The notes under the pieces were generated by a model, which was not told the origin of the DNA, did not search any database, and worked only from the letters and a program-made list of their open reading frames with translations. A program made the position numbers and the translations under genes. DNA of 11,388 nucleotides from Bacteroides sp. (GTDB lineage: Bacteria > Bacteroidota > Bacteroidia > Bacteroidales > Bacteroidaceae): assembly GCA_019412865.1 (NCBI GenBank), contig DXOJ01000360.1, positions 13,796 to 25,183 on the forward strand, given 5' to 3'. Of this stretch, positions 1 to 7,253 are shown in pieces (positions within the stretch are counted from its first letter, which is position 1; each line of letters begins with the position of its first letter).

Positions 1-962
1 GTATGCGTATTCCTACTTGGGCAACGAAAGATGAATTTGTGCCGGGCGGACTTTATCCTTACAAAGAACAGCGGCATCTGTCAGTTGAGATACGTGTAAA
101 CGGAGAAAAAGTGAAGTATGTGATGAAGAAAGGTTTTGCAGTAATAGAGCGGGACTGGGTGAGCGGCGATACAGTAGAGCTTGAACTGCCAATGCCTGTT
201 CGTTTTGTTGACTGTATTCCGGAAGTGAAGGATAATGTGGGGAAAACGGCTGTGACACGTGGTCCACTGGTTTATTGTGCGGAAGAAATAGATAATGGAG
301 GACCTGTTCAGCAATTATTCCTGGGCGATGCGACGGAAGAAAAAGCACAGGTTACGATTGAAGAAACCGGTGAACTGAAAGGACTTGATTTTATAAAAGT
401 GGGCGGAATTTCTTTAGTGCCTTATTATGCCTGGTGTAACAGAGGAGATAATCGTACAATGCTTGTCTGGCTGAACAAGGATGTTTCGACTGTAGGGGGG
501 CAACAAGGAGAAATGAAGTATATGGATTTGATTGGGAAAATATCGGCTTCATCTATCGCGAGTGGAAATGCAATATCAGAGCAGGCAGTTTGCGATGGGA
601 AAGTGGCTACTTCTTCTGCTGATTTTAGTTTGGAGAGATGGGTCTCTATTCCTGCAGAGAATGGAAAAGAGCAACAATTGACGTTCGATTTTAAAACTCC
701 GTATACTTTAAATTCTCTTTCCGTATATTGGCTGGAGAATCCTCAAGAAAACGTTCTGCTACCCGTAAGCTGGAAAGTAGAATATAAATCAAAAGGAATC
801 TGGAAAGTTCTTGAATTATATGTTACAGATTCTTATCAGTTGGGGAAAGATAGGTTCAATGTGATTCACCCGAGTAATCATATTGAAGTAGAGGCTATAC
901 GCTTGACTATAGCCGCTCAACAGGGAAAATCCGTAGGCATCTCTGAAGTTCGGTTTGAATAG
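1..962 (+). CDS. GH127 (DUF1680)-type glycoside hydrolase, C-terminal part only
   Basis: The reading frame is open to the left edge, so the gene starts before the window and the first ATG at position 3 is not a credible start. About 319 residues are visible. Residues 1 to about 155 match the beta-sandwich region that follows the catalytic barrel in GH127/DUF1680 proteins: the opening MRIPTWA, the stretch GFAVIERDW, the segment VELELPMPVR, the strongly typical TRGPLVYCAE at about 85-94, and PYYAWCNRG at about 139-147. Many characterised GH127 members are beta-L-arabinofuranosidases, but the catalytic residues would lie upstream, so the exact substrate cannot be read here. Residues from about 190 to the end resemble an F5/8 type C (discoidin-like) accessory domain: a tryptophan-containing strand SVYWLENP, then LPVSWKVEYKSKGIWK, ending in ISEVRFE. 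The gene is followed by a strong hairpin terminator and is probably the last gene of a neighbouring operon. The family is fairly sure; the activity is not. Confidence 0.85.
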   Translation, partial: MRIPTWATKDEFVPGGLYPYKEQRHLSVEIRVNGEKVKYVMKKGFAVIERDWVSGDTVELELPMPVRFVDCIPEVKDNVGKTAVTRGPLVYCAEEIDNGGPVQQLFLGDATEEKAQVTIEETGELKGLDFIKVGGISLVPYYAWCNRGDNRTMLVWLNKDVSTVGGQQGEMKYMDLIGKISASSIASGNAISEQAVCDGKVATSSADFSLERWVSIPAENGKEQQLTFDFKTPYTLNSLSVYWLENPQENVLLPVSWKVEYKSKGIWKVLELYVTDSYQLGKDRFNVIHPSNHIEVEAIRLTIAAQQGKSVGISEVRFE

Positions 963-971
963 TGAGAAATG

Positions 972-1030
972 AATGTGTCAAAAGTTTGAGGTGTGCTGTC
1001 TGAATCCTTGCTTTTGACACATTTTTCTTT
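972..1030 (+). terminator. Rho-independent terminator between convergent genes
   Basis: A perfect 13-bp inverted repeat has arms at 972-984 (AATGTGTCAAAAG) and 1011-1023 (CTTTTGACACATT) around a 26-nt loop, followed by a T-rich tail at 1022-1030. It begins 10 bp after the stop codon of the GH127-type gene and ends 7 bp before the 3' end of the minus-strand HU-like gene. In the plus direction it has the stem plus T-tract form of an intrinsic terminator. In the minus direction the tail is much poorer in T, so it may end transcription there only weakly. The loop is longer than usual. Confidence 0.75.
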
Positions 1031-1036
1031 GTTTTC

Positions 1037-1636
1037 CTATTTCTTTAAATACACCACCGTCTTGTCTCCTCCGTATTTTCGTATGATTCCCTCTTTTAAA
1101 TAGCTATTTAACAGCCCGGTTGCTTTGTACCTACTTATGCCGGCCAGCCTCGTAAAATCGACACAGGTGATGCAGCCTTGTTCATCCAAATGTTGCAAAA
1201 GGATGCTGCGGCATTTGTCTTCATCGGGATTGCCATTGCTTCGGTAAGGTGATTCCATGCGTTCCAGCAGCAATGGTTCCAAACTCTCACGGAATTTCTT
1301 GTTGATGCGGAGGTTTACTTTATTCAGGTGGATGGAAGGAGAGCGGATTTCTTTCTTCTCCATTACCGGGCGATCGCATTTCAGCGATAAGGAGAAATAA
1401 CCTAATTCTCCGACTTCCACAATCCAGCCTTGTTTCAACCAATGTTGTAATTCATCGGTGACTGCTTGCAGGCATCCTTCAATGGTGGCTTGACTAAAAC
1501 CATTGCTTTTCGACACCAATTCTATGAATTTCTTCGCATCAAGAGTTCCCGACGGAATCACTCGGGCGTGAAGTGGCTGCTGCTCCTCCTTTTTTTGCGG
1601 GTTGCCACTGGCATAAAGATCGTAATAAACACTCAT
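1037..1636 (-). CDS. HU-like (HU-HIG type) DNA-binding protein with probable winged-helix C-terminus
   Basis: This 199-residue protein resembles the Bacteroidota group of HU/IHF-related DNA-binding proteins. Residues about 1-125 carry the family pattern: MSVYYDLYASGNP at the start, then RVIPSGTLDAKKFIELVSKS, a helix TIEGCLQAVTDELQHWL, a glycine-rich turn (VEVGELGYFSLSL), and the segment IRSPSIHLNKVNLRINKKF where the HU DNA-gripping arm would be. Plain members of this group are shorter. Here about 70 extra residues follow, and residues about 140-199 look like a small winged helix: a helix after CRSILLQHL, a recognition-like stretch LAGISRYKATGLLNSYL, then EGIIRKYGGDKTVVYL as a wing. No signal peptide or membrane segment is seen, so it should act on the nucleoid. 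It is transcribed away from susC, and the repeat array between them could be its own binding site. Role as nucleoid protein or local regulator is inferred. The ATG at 1636 is preceded by AT-rich sequence, as usual for this phylum. Confidence 0.8.
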   Translation of the reverse strand: MSVYYDLYASGNPQKKEEQQPLHARVIPSGTLDAKKFIELVSKSNGFSQATIEGCLQAVTDELQHWLKQGWIVEVGELGYFSLSLKCDRPVMEKKEIRSPSIHLNKVNLRINKKFRESLEPLLLERMESPYRSNGNPDEDKCRSILLQHLDEQGCITCVDFTRLAGISRYKATGLLNSYLKEGIIRKYGGDKTVVYLKK

Positions 1637-1690
1637 GTCTTATTTTGTTTTTAGTTATTCAGTAAATATTGTTTCCGGCTGCATCATTTT

Positions 1691-1782
1691 ATTCATTTGA
1701 CTATAGTCATTCGAAATGTTGACTATAGTGCTTCTTTTATTTGACTATAGTCTATCGAAAGAAACACTATAGTCAAATGAAT
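1691..1782. repeat. Four-copy 22-bp-periodic palindrome array (operator-like)
   Basis: The 8-bp palindrome ACTATAGT occurs at 1700-1707, 1722-1729, 1744-1751 and 1766-1773, each exactly 22 bp after the previous one. The first three copies begin TTGACTATAGT; the fourth is arranged in reverse (ACTATAGTCAA). As a result the outer copies form a perfect 17-bp inverted repeat (1691-1707 against 1766-1782). The first copy is the longest local palindrome, TGACTATAGTCA at 1698-1709. Copies 1 and 3 are also followed by similar ATTCGAAA/ATCGAAA blocks. A period of 22 bp is close to two helical turns, which would put all sites on about the same DNA face. The array lies about 55 bp before the start codon of the HU-like gene and about 270 bp before susC. 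An array of protein binding sites is the simplest reading; the binding protein is unknown. Confidence 0.8.
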
Positions 1783-1795
1783 TAATTTATGCACC

Positions 1796-1803
1796 CAAAG
1801 GTA
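1796..1803 (-). promoter_or_regulatory. Candidate -7 promoter element for the HU-like gene
   Basis: On the minus strand this reads TACCTTTG, a full match to the Bacteroides -7 consensus TAnnTTTG. No good TTTG -33 element sits at the usual distance upstream. If it is used, transcription would start near 1789 and the four-copy array would lie in the first part of a leader of about 150 nt, where bound protein could block elongation. This is a weak call because a single short motif can occur by chance. Confidence 0.3.
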
Positions 1804-1933
1804 CTAATTAATTCGGGTAAAGAGGCTAATTTGTGCATGAAATGAAAAAATGCGATATATCCCTCTATTTTTTCTATTAGAAACTATACCTTCGGAGTGT
1901 TTTTCTCTTTTTTATTAAATATGAATGGGTTTC

Positions 1934-1985
1934 CGGCAGATTCTCCCAACATATTTCATATTAATATTCATTAACTAATCTGCCG
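1934..1985. promoter_or_regulatory. Inverted repeat upstream of susC (possible operator or leader hairpin)
   Basis: The 9-bp arms CGGCAGATT (1934-1942) and AATCTGCCG (1977-1985) are perfect reverse complements, with 34 bp of very AT-rich sequence between them that includes the palindrome ATATTAATAT. The arms are the only GC-rich islands in this part of the intergenic region. The repeat is about 70-120 bp ahead of the susC start, a position that would suit an activator site or a stem in the leader RNA. Confidence 0.5.
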
Positions 1986-1988
1986 TAA

Positions 1989-1996
1989 TACTTTTC
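1989..1996 (+). promoter_or_regulatory. Weak candidate -7 element for the susC operon
   Basis: TACTTTTC matches the Bacteroides -7 consensus TAnnTTTG except in the last base. No TTTG is present at -33, which would fit a promoter that depends on an activator or an alternative sigma factor. It would give a leader of about 50 nt. A second, similar near-match is TACCTTCG at 1887-1894. Neither can be confirmed from sequence alone. Confidence 0.2.
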
Positions 1997-2030
1997 AATA
2001 TCTCTTGTGTATTAGCTAATAGATATTGAA
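1994..2030 (+). promoter_or_regulatory. Inverted repeat / hairpin in the susC leader
   Basis: The 10-bp arms TTCAATATCT (1994-2003) and AGATATTGAA (2021-2030) are perfectly complementary across a 17-nt loop. The loop itself contains the 10-bp palindrome ATTAGCTAAT (2011-2020), of which a one-mismatch copy, ATTAACTAAT, lies at 1970-1979. The structure ends 24 bp before the susC start codon. It has no T-tract, so it does not look like a terminator; an operator or a stem in the 5' leader is more likely. Confidence 0.5.
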
Positions 2031-2054
2031 CTATTAACTTTAAAGACTAATATT

Positions 2055-5000
2055 ATGGAAAAAGATTCTCCTTTTTCATCCACCGGCAGAAGGTGTATTG
2101 TAGCCCTAATGTGCATATTCGTCACAGCTTTTGGTTATGCACAACAGCAAAAAATATCAGTTAGTATCAAAGAACTTCCTCTTAAAGAAGCTATCAGTCA
2201 GATAGCGGAGAAGGCTTCAATGAATGTAGCCTATAGCAAAGAATTTGTGGATACGAGTAGGAAAGTGTCATTGGAAGTGAAAAACACAGATGTAAACAAA
2301 GCATTAACTCTTTTGCTAAAAGGGACTAACATTGGGTTCCGTTTTCTGGATGACAGTATTTTATTTTATAATAAAGAATATCAAAATAAAAGCACGTCCG
2401 AACCTGTCGGTTCGCAAGAAAGTAAGAAGGAACTGTACGTGAAAGGCAAAGTCACTGACGAGAGTACGGAACCGATCATCGGAGCCACCGTATCGGTAAA
2501 GGGATCGACTATGGGTACAATAACTGATATCAATGGTCAGTATTCCATCAAAGCACCTTATGGAAGTACACTTCGGTACTCATACGTCGGCTACCGTGAA
2601 GAAAGTGTCATAGCAAAAGAAACGACAGTAAATGTAGTGATGAAAGAGAATGCTGTCAGCCTGGAAGATGTAGTAGTTGTGGGCTACGGCGTGCAAAAGA
2701 AAGTGAATGTAACAGGTGCCGTATCTATGGTCAAAGCGGAGGCTATTGAGAACAGACCTATTACTAACGTGACTACAGGCTTGCAAGGATTATTGCCTGG
2801 AGTTAGTATCGTTTCCTCTTCGGGACAGCCGGGTACTGTGCCCAGCATCAACATTCGTGGTACGGGAACCATCAATAGTAGTACAGCGCCTTTGATCTTG
2901 ATTGATGGAGTAGCCGGGGGAGACATCAACTTATTGAATCCTTCGGACATTGAAAGTGTATCAGTATTGAAAGATGCCGCCTCATCAGCCATTTATGGGG
3001 CACGTGCCGCCAACGGTGTCATTCTTGTAACTACTAAAAAGGGAGAAAAGAAAGAACGGGTAGTATTCCAATATAACGGATATGCCGGATTCCAGACTCC
3101 CACAGCATTGCCCGAACTTGTTAACGGAAGGGAATACATGGAACTCTCCAATGAAGCCATGAGTGCTGCCGGATTTTCCAAGCCCTATACGCAAGAGGCT
3201 TTCGATAAATATGATTCGGGACTGTATCCCAACGAATATTCCAATACTGACTGGATTGACGAAATATACAAAAGCCGGGCTTTTCAAACGGGGCATAATG
3301 TGAGTGCACGGGGTGGAAGCGAGAAAACCGGATTTTTTATGTCGTATGGTTTCCTGGATCAGGATGGACTGGTTGTAGGTGACGGATATAGTTCCAAAAG
3401 ACATAATGCGCGTATCAGTGTAAACACGGAGGTGTATGATCGTCTGAAACTGACCGGACAGATGAGCTATGTCGATTTCTATAAAAAGGACTTGGGTTAT
3501 AGTGGCACATCAGGAGTATTCCGCCTGTCACAGCGTATGTCTCCGTTACTTCCCGTCATGTGGCAAATTCCTGACGAGAATGGCCGGATGGTAGATAGTG
3601 AGAACTGGTCGTACGGTTCGGTACGTAACCCCTTGCAAGTAGCTTATGAGTCGGGAATGGAAGAACGGAAAACACGTGTGCTCAATGGTATTTTCAATGC
3701 AGATCTCAAAATTATAGACGGACTGAATGTAGGTATGCAGTACTCTGCTAATATATATACCCGCCAAGTGGATGAGTTTAACCCGAAGATGTTGTCTTAT
3801 TACTCGGACGGTAGCCCGTTGAAAGCAAATGAAGATGCCAAGGATTATATCTCACAAAGCCATCTTGACGTTATGACCCAAACGTTGCAATTCACCCTGA
3901 ACTTTAATAAAACCATAGGACGCCACGAGTTGGGAGCATTGTTGGGATTTTCGCAAGAGTGGGAAAATAGAAGCACACTGGGTGCTACACGTGATAATGT
4001 GATGGTTGAGGATATTCACGTTATTAGTGCCGGAATGATTAATTTTATGAATAGCGGAACAAAAGACGAGTGGGCTTTACGTTCTTACTTTGGTCGTGTC
4101 AACTATGCTTTTGACGGTAAATACCTGTTTGAAGCTAACCTGCGTGCTGATGGAACTTCAAGATTTGCCAAGGGCAATCGTTGGGGATATTTTCCATCGT
4201 TCTCGGCAGGATGGAACTTCTCACGTGAAAAATTCATGGAGTTCGCTACTTCGGTATTGAGCTCGGGTAAGCTGCGTGCTTCCTGGGGTGAGTTGGGAAA
4301 TCAAAACATTCCCGGTAATTACTACCCTTACTTGTCACCTATCATAACCGAAGAGTCTTATCCTATCGGAGCTTCTAATACACCTGTTATGGGACTTTGG
4401 CAAAACAAAATCGGTAATCCCGATATCAAGTGGGAAACCATCCGCATGCTTAATTTTGGGGTAGACCTTAGTTTTTTGAACAATAGACTGAATGTGGACT
4501 TTGATTGGTATAAGAAAGAAAATATTGATGCATTGGTTCGTCCCGATGTTCCGGCTATTGTCGGGGTTTCCAGTAGTAACGTAGGTTATGTCAATCTTGG
4601 TAAGATTGATGTCAAAGGATGGGAGCTTAATCTTTCATGGCGTGATAAGATCGGAAGTGTAAATTACAATCTCGGGTTCAATCTGTCGGACGCTCGTAAT
4701 AAGATTACCGATTTGGGTGGAACTCCGGAGTCGCTGACCAGTACGGCTTCCGGTTCGTATCGTCGGGTAGGTGATCCGATAGGTGCTTTCTATGGTTATC
4801 TGACTGATGGGCTGGCGCAAGTGTATGACTTTGAATCAGTGAATACAACTACAGGTAAGTACCAGAAACCAAAATTTCCTCTTGTTGCATCACAAAACGG
4901 CATTGTACAGCCCGGAGATATTAAGTATCGGGACATCAGTGGTCCTGACGGCGCTCCCGACGGGGTAATTGATGACTACGACAAAGTGGTGTTTGGCGAG

Positions 5001-5480
5001 AAAGAGCCCCATTACACCTATGCAATCAAGGGTGGTTTAGAATGGAAAGGCATTGATTTCAGTTTCTATTTGCAAGGCGTAGGCAAAGTTGCCGGTTACC
5101 TTGAGGATGAGGCTCGGCATGCGTTTATCAATGACTACTCAATCCCTAAAAAAGAGCATCTTGACAGATGGACGCCTATGAATCCAAATGCTTCTTATCC
5201 CAGACTTTATCAGTCGCAGGAGCACAACAGGCTCTTCAGTGACTACTGGAAAGAGGATGCATCGTACTTGCGCCTGAAGAATATTCAGATAGGTTATCGT
5301 TTTCCTGCCCGGATGGTGGCACCTCTTGGCATTAATAGTCTTAGAGTATATGCTTCGGCAGATAACTTGTTTACTAAAACCGATTACTTCGGGGCTTATG
5401 ACCCTGAAGTGAGGACCACCAGCGGAGATGTCTATCCGCAAGTAAAAACCTATGTTTTTGGATTATCAATAACATTCTAA
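2055..5480 (+). CDS. susC: SusC-like TonB-dependent outer-membrane transporter with STN domain
   Basis: This 1141-residue protein is a SusC-family importer that should move glycan fragments across the outer membrane using TonB energy. A Sec signal peptide ends near residue 30 (FGYA, then QQQ). Residues about 33-108 form an STN domain (ISVSIKELPLKEAISQIAEKA...), which in related transporters contacts an anti-sigma factor. Residues about 127-200 are the carboxypeptidase-regulatory-like beta sandwich (KGKVTDESTEPIIGATVSVKG). The motif LEDVVVVGYG at about 203-211 leads into the plug, with the SusC signature around DGVAGGDINLLNPSDIES and SAIYGARAANGVILVTT at about 284-325. The rest is the beta barrel, ending in KTYVFGLSITF with the terminal phenylalanine typical of outer-membrane barrels. 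It lies 20 bp before susD and starts the putative operon. The STN domain implies control by an ECF sigma/FecR-type pair, but none is in the window. Family assignment is very secure; the glycan carried is not shown by this gene. Confidence 0.97.
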   Translation: MEKDSPFSSTGRRCIVALMCIFVTAFGYAQQQKISVSIKELPLKEAISQIAEKASMNVAYSKEFVDTSRKVSLEVKNTDVNKALTLLLKGTNIGFRFLDDSILFYNKEYQNKSTSEPVGSQESKKELYVKGKVTDESTEPIIGATVSVKGSTMGTITDINGQYSIKAPYGSTLRYSYVGYREESVIAKETTVNVVMKENAVSLEDVVVVGYGVQKKVNVTGAVSMVKAEAIENRPITNVTTGLQGLLPGVSIVSSSGQPGTVPSINIRGTGTINSSTAPLILIDGVAGGDINLLNPSDIESVSVLKDAASSAIYGARAANGVILVTTKKGEKKERVVFQYNGYAGFQTPTALPELVNGREYMELSNEAMSAAGFSKPYTQEAFDKYDSGLYPNEYSNTDWIDEIYKSRAFQTGHNVSARGGSEKTGFFMSYGFLDQDGLVVGDGYSSKRHNARISVNTEVYDRLKLTGQMSYVDFYKKDLGYSGTSGVFRLSQRMSPLLPVMWQIPDENGRMVDSENWSYGSVRNPLQVAYESGMEERKTRVLNGIFNADLKIIDGLNVGMQYSANIYTRQVDEFNPKMLSYYSDGSPLKANEDAKDYISQSHLDVMTQTLQFTLNFNKTIGRHELGALLGFSQEWENRSTLGATRDNVMVEDIHVISAGMINFMNSGTKDEWALRSYFGRVNYAFDGKYLFEANLRADGTSRFAKGNRWGYFPSFSAGWNFSREKFMEFATSVLSSGKLRASWGELGNQNIPGNYYPYLSPIITEESYPIGASNTPVMGLWQNKIGNPDIKWETIRMLNFGVDLSFLNNRLNVDFDWYKKENIDALVRPDVPAIVGVSSSNVGYVNLGKIDVKGWELNLSWRDKIGSVNYNLGFNLSDARNKITDLGGTPESLTSTASGSYRRVGDPIGAFYGYLTDGLAQVYDFESVNTTTGKYQKPKFPLVASQNGIVQPGDIKYRDISGPDGAPDGVIDDYDKVVFGEKEPHYTYAIKGGLEWKGIDFSFYLQGVGKVAGYLEDEARHAFINDYSIPKKEHLDRWTPMNPNASYPRLYQSQEHNRLFSDYWKEDASYLRLKNIQIGYRFPARMVAPLGINSLRVYASADNLFTKTDYFGAYDPEVRTTSGDVYPQVKTYVFGLSITF

Positions 5481-5500
5481 CCTATTAAACGACTATAAAG

Positions 5501-7234
5501 ATGAAATACTCAAAATACTTTTTAATCATTGCTTTCTTTGGTATAGTTACCTCATGTAGCGATTTTCTGGATAGAACGAACCCTAACGAGCCGGACAATG
5601 TAACATTCTGGGTAAATGAAGATCAGCTTAAAAATGCCTTGCCTCCCTGTTACGAAGCTTTACAAAAAGACTATCTCGTGAATTGGAGTGAATCGACGGC
5701 CGAAACTGTCATGTGGGGGAATATTACTAGTGGACTAAGTAAGGTTTCGGGAGGCAAGCACTCTTATACTGACGGCTTCCCCTTCACTACCTATTGGACA
5801 GGAGCGTATAGCTATATTTATCGCTGCAATAATTTTTTAGACAACTATAATAAAGCGCAGGTGGCACAAAATAAGAAGGACGTTTATGCCGCAGAAGTAA
5901 AAACCATCCGGGCGCTTATGTACTTTTACCTCACGGTGTTTTGGGGTGATGTACCTTGGGTAGGAGAAGTCATCCAGCCCGAAGATGCATATATCGAACG
6001 TACTCCCAGAGAGAAAGTCATCGACCAGCTCGTCGAGGATTTGAAATGGGCGGCAGAGCGTATGCCTGAAGAAAGGTATACGGGCGATAAACTGGGAAGA
6101 CTCGACCGCTGGGGCGCTTTAGCTATATTGGCACGTATTGCCTTGCAAAACGAAAGATGGGAACTGGCTGCAAAAACGAGTGAATATATCATCGAAAACA
6201 GTCCCTATGGCCTGTATGAATACGAAAAACTATTTCATCACGAAGGGGATGTCGAGAATGATCCGAAAAATATCGAAGCCATCGTATATAGCCTTTTTGT
6301 ACCTGAAATCCGTACACAAAGTCTACCCAATGAAACTTGCAGTCCGACAGACTATATACGCCTCAATCCAACGAAGTCATTAGTGGATGCTTATCTGTGT
6401 ACAGACGGTAAACCGGCAAAAACCGGATTGGAATATTATAAAAAGACCGGTGTGCAGACCTCATCGTTATACAAGTCGCCTGAAGAGCATTATGTGGATT
6501 ACTTCCAGAACAGAGATCCTAGAATGAAGATGACTTTATATGCTCCGGGTGACAAATGGCCGGGAGGAGATGACGGTGACCCTGATACAGATAAGGCCAA
6601 CGAGATATTTAATCTGCCTCGTTTTGCTTCATTGCAAGATAACAACCGTGTAGGGGCAAATAGCCGTACAGGTTTCTATCTGAAAAAGTATAACGATATT
6701 GATTTGGCCGGTTCAAGTGTGGGTGGGCATGGGAATCTTAATGTCATCCGCTTTGCCGAAATCTTGCTGATTTATGCCGAAGCCACTTTCGAACTACAAG
6801 GCAAGAAACTGACACAAACACAGATTGATTACTCCATCAACAGGCTTAGAGATCGTGTGAATATGCATCGTATGAACCTTGACGAGCTTAGCGCATGGGG
6901 GATGGATCTCGAAACCGAATTGAGAAGAGAACGTCGCATTGAGTTGGCAGGTGAAGGAACAAGATACGCTGATGTGATGCGCTGGCGTGAAGGCGAACTT
7001 CGCTTTGGACGTGCCATCACCGGTCCCAGCCTGAAAGTTTGTATGAATGATTTGGGCGCCAACCCATATCCCGATACCGGAGTAGATGAGTTTGGTGATG
7101 TTATCTACGAAAAGTCTACCGCGGAAGGCGGAGCACGCTACTTCGACGCAACGAAACATTATTTGTGGCCCGTGCCTAATCCCGAGCGTCAGAAGAATCC
7201 TCTGTTAGGACAAAATCCGGGCTGGGAAAAGTAA
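5501..7234 (+). CDS. susD: SusD/RagB-family surface glycan-binding lipoprotein
   Basis: This 577-residue protein should sit as a lid on the SusC barrel at the cell surface and bind the glycan. The signal peptide ends in a lipobox, VTSC, with the lipidated cysteine at residue 19. The following SDFLD has acidic residues, like the export signals of Bacteroides surface lipoproteins. Family marks are the N-terminal TPR-like region (TIRALMYFYLTVFWGDVPW), the stretch NVIRFAEILLIYAEA at about 414-428, ELRRERRIELAGEGTRYADVMRW at about 473-495 (in two parts: ERRIELAGEG and RYADVMRW), and the ending LWPVPNPERQKNPLLGQNPGW, characteristic of the SusD C-terminus. Its length is normal for the family. It follows susC by 20 bp and precedes the EEP gene by 19 bp, so it is almost certainly cotranscribed with both. 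Binding specificity cannot be read from the sequence. Confidence 0.97.
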   Translation: MKYSKYFLIIAFFGIVTSCSDFLDRTNPNEPDNVTFWVNEDQLKNALPPCYEALQKDYLVNWSESTAETVMWGNITSGLSKVSGGKHSYTDGFPFTTYWTGAYSYIYRCNNFLDNYNKAQVAQNKKDVYAAEVKTIRALMYFYLTVFWGDVPWVGEVIQPEDAYIERTPREKVIDQLVEDLKWAAERMPEERYTGDKLGRLDRWGALAILARIALQNERWELAAKTSEYIIENSPYGLYEYEKLFHHEGDVENDPKNIEAIVYSLFVPEIRTQSLPNETCSPTDYIRLNPTKSLVDAYLCTDGKPAKTGLEYYKKTGVQTSSLYKSPEEHYVDYFQNRDPRMKMTLYAPGDKWPGGDDGDPDTDKANEIFNLPRFASLQDNNRVGANSRTGFYLKKYNDIDLAGSSVGGHGNLNVIRFAEILLIYAEATFELQGKKLTQTQIDYSINRLRDRVNMHRMNLDELSAWGMDLETELRRERRIELAGEGTRYADVMRWREGELRFGRAITGPSLKVCMNDLGANPYPDTGVDEFGDVIYEKSTAEGGARYFDATKHYLWPVPNPERQKNPLLGQNPGWEK

Positions 7235-7253
7235 TCATTAAAAAATAGAAACC

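Noticed and set aside
1466..1654. Small plus-strand open frame opposite the HU-like gene
   Set aside because: It lies within the antisense of a well-supported gene, shows no recognisable family, and has hydrophobic runs that mirror codons of the other strand.
1691..1782. Possible invertible promoter switch, given the 17-bp perfect inverted repeat at the ends of the array
   Set aside because: The enclosed segment is only 58 bp, contains no recognisable promoter, and no recombinase gene is in the window. The regular internal copies are better explained as binding sites.
1691..1782. CRISPR-like array
   Set aside because: The repeats and gaps are far too short (8-12 bp repeats at 22-bp period), the copies are palindromic, and no cas genes are present.
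1994..2030. Attenuator-type terminator ahead of susC
   Set aside because: The stem is AT-rich and no T-tract follows the right arm, so it lacks the form of an intrinsic terminator.
2580..3404. Several minus-strand open frames inside susC
   Set aside because: They are antisense to conserved plug and barrel coding sequence and resemble no protein family.
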